The notes under the pieces were generated by a model. It made no database searches, had not been told where the DNA came from, and worked only from the letters and a program-made list of their open reading frames with translations. The position numbers and the translations under genes are program-made. This document shows, piece by piece, positions 61,036 to 64,000 of a stretch of DNA of 64,000 nucleotides; the stretch's first letter is position 1; every line of letters starts with the position of its first letter. The stretch spans positions 1,984,001 to 2,048,000 of the forward strand of contig JBITNC010000002.1 of assembly GCA_050084985.1 (NCBI GenBank), in the 5' to 3' direction. Source of the DNA: Nageia nagi. Its lineage: Eukaryota > Pinophyta.

Positions 61036-64000
61036 AAATGAGCTTAGGATCATCGGTGAAGACAGCAAGGAAAATAACGGATTCCATGGAATTATTATGG
61101 GACACTAAAATTACAGCTCAAAATAAGAACCCCAAGGGCACCATTGAAGGTAAGTGCCCAAAATTTAGTTTTAATCATATAGCACATTCACCAATGGGGT
61201 CGGGTCTCATGTACTTCATTCCCCATAGATGCTTTCCTGCTCCTGAGTTGATAGAGGTTATAAGGGGGCATTTGATCCTGCAACTAGAATTGTCAGAGAC
61301 TTGCAAGGAAAGACTATCCTAAATTTAGATTCCATTTCAGTAGTAAAGGCTTTTAATCCACCCTCCCCTATGCATTCCCTTATGCACATTGATTGGTATA
61401 TAATACCTAGTTCAAATCTAAGAGCAAGTATCACAGCCTGGCTAAATAAAAATGCAGCTAGGATCGTAAATTTTATAGAGTTCCCCAATTTTGAGCTCCT
61501 GCTCTCCAATTTTTTTGCACATCTGCAATTATTATTGTCCATGTTAGCCATAGCAGTAGGTGAAGAGATAGATAGGTATGTCTCACCATCAAAATTGACT
61601 ATCGCATACCAGATTTCTCACCCAATCTCTCCTATAATGTATGACTGGGCTATTGCCCTTTCAGATGGAATGTTTGAATAGTTAGAAAAGATTAGTGAGG
61701 GATCTCATTTTGCATATGTGTCACACATTGTTTGGATGATGATTCATCAAAATACCAATGTTTTCAAGAATTTAACCTTGGTTCAGAATGATGAAAGTGG
61801 GTCTCAGAAGTTAGTGGACAAATGGACTAAGGAGGTGAGGTCCTCAGCAGATTATTACTTCTTTGTAGAAAACTTTTTGGTTCCTGCAATGAGTTTATTT
61901 ACCCCTGCAGTTCCAAGATTATCAACAGCTTCCAAACTTTACCTCTAAATGCCCCATGGAGAGATTGGGGACTGGTTCTTCACAGAGGAGGGGACTTTCA
62001 TCAGGCTTTATGGGTTTTCTAGGGCTCCTATCTTACTATCGATCCATGTAATAGATTGGGTTTTCAGTATGGAATACGCCAGACAAATTGATTATATAGA
62101 TTCTAAATATGGAGCTACAGCAAAAAAGAGGATAGTTTATGCCCTTCCCCATAAGGTGCACGACTTAGTGCTCCGAAGCAGGGGAGCAAGTGACCAATTA
62201 AAAGGTAAATTGTTGAAATTAAAATTGAAAAAACTTAGTCAATATTTGCTATATGATCCTGAGGATATCTTTGGCAAGAGGTTGAGGGGCCAGCCCAATC
62301 CCCTGGGTTTTAGAGCTGAATCCAGGTTGGAGCTACTTAGTTGGTGAAACCTGGAACATGAAGGCAAGGTAATGCCCACTACCTTGATTACTAAGGATTT
62401 ATTGCTGCCATGGTTAAGTTTTTATAGCAAGAAAGTAAATTTTGACCCAAAAATAGATTCCATCTCAAAAAAATCTTTGAAAACCTTAAGAGATCAGAGC
62501 TAGAGTGAGGAAAAAATAGTTGCCTTCACCCAGTACTGGATTGAATCTGAAAATTGGAATACCCCTTTGGATTCTGATTTAGATGATAAATTTGAAGAGA
62601 TATGGAGAATAGAACATCCCATAGACATCCCTGTAGATTAATGTTCAGATGATAGTAATGAGGAGAGAGAGTAGGGATGTGCAGGGTCCCAAGCATCAGC
62701 TCAGGAGGAGCAACTTGAGGAAGAAACCAGAGAATTTTCCATAGAAATAGCGACTAGGAGGCCTGGGAGAGTGTATACCATTAAAAGAAAAGTCCAAAAA
62801 GAGAAGGCACCACTCCCACCACTGCCAAAGAGAAGAAGGAAGAGCCCTACTCCATCAGGTACGCTCTCTACTCCCTCCTCCCCAATTTCTCCTACTCCTT
62901 CTCTATCTATTTCTTTCACGCCCATTTCCATTCCAATTTCACTTCCACAAATTCTAGTAACCATTCCAGCTTCACCCATTCAATCTTTCATAACACCACC
63001 ACCACCTATCTAATGGCAAAGCTCCCTTCCCCTTACATCCAGCCCACAAATTCCCCCATCATTAGCGTCACTACAATACCATCGTCACCTCCACCATCTC
63101 CACCTCTATCATTCTCTCCTTCATCCATTCTAGCACTTTCTATCATGAATCCATCTAGTAGTAGTGTCCTTGGACCCAATCAAGCTAGCCTTGTGACACC
63201 AGCATAGCAGATCATGGCCTCCTCCTCTCAGGAGTTGAGCATCAGATCTCCATTTATTATGATATCAGGATAACAAGTATCTATGGATGGCATTATGCAG
63301 CAGTACCAACAGATGAAATAGGAACGAGATGCATGGATGCAGAAGCAGGTCAAGAAGCTTTCAGTTCCAGATAATCCGGTAAGGCTCTAAACTTCAATGG
63401 ATCTAAAGCATAAGGTGCTTGAAATGGCAATTTCCTAAGACCCATAAGAGGGGTAAAGTGATTTATCCGCTATGAACACTCAGGTAAAAATTGACACACG
63501 AAGCATATCCCGAAATGATAAAAATGAGCTCTTGCAAATTGCAATAGACCTTAACATATCAGAGCTGACAAAGTTAGAGGTCAAGTACAGTAAGCTACAA
63601 AAGGCCCATGAAGCTATGAAGTAGCAATTAGACACTTAGAAGGTAAAATTGAAAGCTACAAAAAATAATATATCAGTTTTGAAGACTAGTTTAGCGGTAG
63701 CTCCTACAACAGACATTTTGAGCCAAAAAGATGCCATCATCTCTCAGAGAGATGCTGATATAGCTGCTAGAGTAGCAGAGATTGTGACAAAAGATATAGT
63801 TATTAGCAGTTTGAACGCTAATATAGCGCAACTCCAATTAATTTTGAATGTGAATAAGGTAGATAAATCCTTTTTGTTAAAGATGAAGAAAAGGTTTTGG
63901 GAGCTGAGGGTGCAAGAAATCAAAGATTTGATTCATCTGAGAGACCATATAGAATCATGCTTATCAGAGTTCAAAAGGCTCGAGGTTGAGGTCACCAGAT
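61036..64000 (+). pseudogene. Element B extra ORF downstream of integrase, unknown family (partial)
   Basis: The frame opens at ATG 61036 (MSLGSSVKTARKITDSMELL). It shifts once in a G5 run at 61264-61268 and then stays in one frame to 63013, where a second shift carries it on to the window end, in total about 990 codons. Stops are few and mostly TAG. The N-terminal half is globular: GKTILNLDSISVVKAFNPPS, then VNFIEFPNFELLLSNFFAHL, then DWFFTEEGTFIRLYGF. Around 62640-63210 it becomes acidic, then basic (PKRRRKS), then Pro/Ser/Thr-rich. After 63300 it is Lys/Glu/Leu-rich with heptad-like spacing (KNELLQIAIDLNISELTKLE; DAIISQRDADIAARVAEIV), a likely coiled coil. The first part faintly recalls the 'putative plant transposon protein' family, but I do not claim it. 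No transmembrane segment or signal peptide is evident, so an envelope role is unsupported. Confidence 0.6.

Noticed and set aside
62701-62979. 92-codon minus-strand Gly/Glu/Val-rich ORF
   Set aside because: Antisense shadow of the Pro/Ser-rich part of the element B extra ORF.
61036-64000. Calling the element B extra ORF an envelope gene
   Set aside because: The position fits, but I see no signal peptide, transmembrane segment or glycosylation-rich ectodomain. Coiled coil and Pro/Ser-rich parts do not suffice.

Overview
The window is AT-rich plant nuclear DNA built almost entirely from nested, decaying retrotransposons, with one low-copy gene in a GC-rich island at about 14.65-15.95 kb. Plant origin is supported by the plant lineages of LTR elements (Ty1/copia; Tat-like Ty3/gypsy with a second RNase H), plant L1 LINEs with a DUF4283-like ORF1, a captured plant DCD/N-rich-protein fragment, and a plant-specific OCTOPUS-like gene. 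The gene density and nesting suit a very large genome such as a conifer or other gymnosperm; that last step is inference. No tRNA, rRNA or CRISPR array was seen.

Layout. 0.6-3.07 kb: badly decayed LINE, minus strand. 3,075-12,294: structurally complete Ty1/copia element on the minus strand (AAAAT target duplication, 495/496-bp LTRs, initiator-Met PBS, PPT). Its unusually long leader carries a fragment of a host DCD-domain (N-rich protein) gene. 14,321-14,665: three 119-bp tandem repeats just upstream of the GC-rich gene (15,018-15,932, 304 aa, OCTOPUS/DUF740-like Cys motif). 16.1-18.3 kb: tandem duplication of about 1.1 kb directly downstream of the gene. 18.3-23.2 kb: second decayed LINE, minus strand. 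24,638-30,306: a pair of about 1.42-kb LTRs around a 2.8-kb interior with an initiator-Met PBS but no recognisable gag or pol, hence a LARD-like non-autonomous element. 34.15-34.9 kb: remnant resembling a plant mobile domain protein.

37.1-47.5 kb: the gag of one Ty3/gypsy element (C) is split by a complete 8,665-bp Tat-like element (A; 830-bp LTRs, AAGAG target duplication). 47.6 kb to the window end: a long Ty3/gypsy element (B), whose gag-pol runs in one frame with only point stop codons and is split by a nearly full-length L1-type LINE (52,179-57,846) flanked by a 19-bp target duplication. In B an RNase H-like domain lies between protease and reverse transcriptase rather than after the canonical RNase H as in A. 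B also carries a large extra ORF downstream of integrase (61.04 kb to beyond the window end) with a Pro/Ser-rich middle and a probable coiled coil.

Nesting gives relative ages: decayed LINE, then copia; C gag, then A; B, then LINE. In the two best-preserved LTR pairs I counted about 45 differences in 830 bp (A) and 25 in 495 bp (copia); most in A are transitions. Many internal stops are TAG/TAA/TGA where Gln, Trp or Arg is expected, as methyl-cytosine deamination of silenced copies would produce. The points that most deserve a second look are the domain order and post-integrase ORF of element B, the captured DCD gene fragment, and the repeat-flanked gene.
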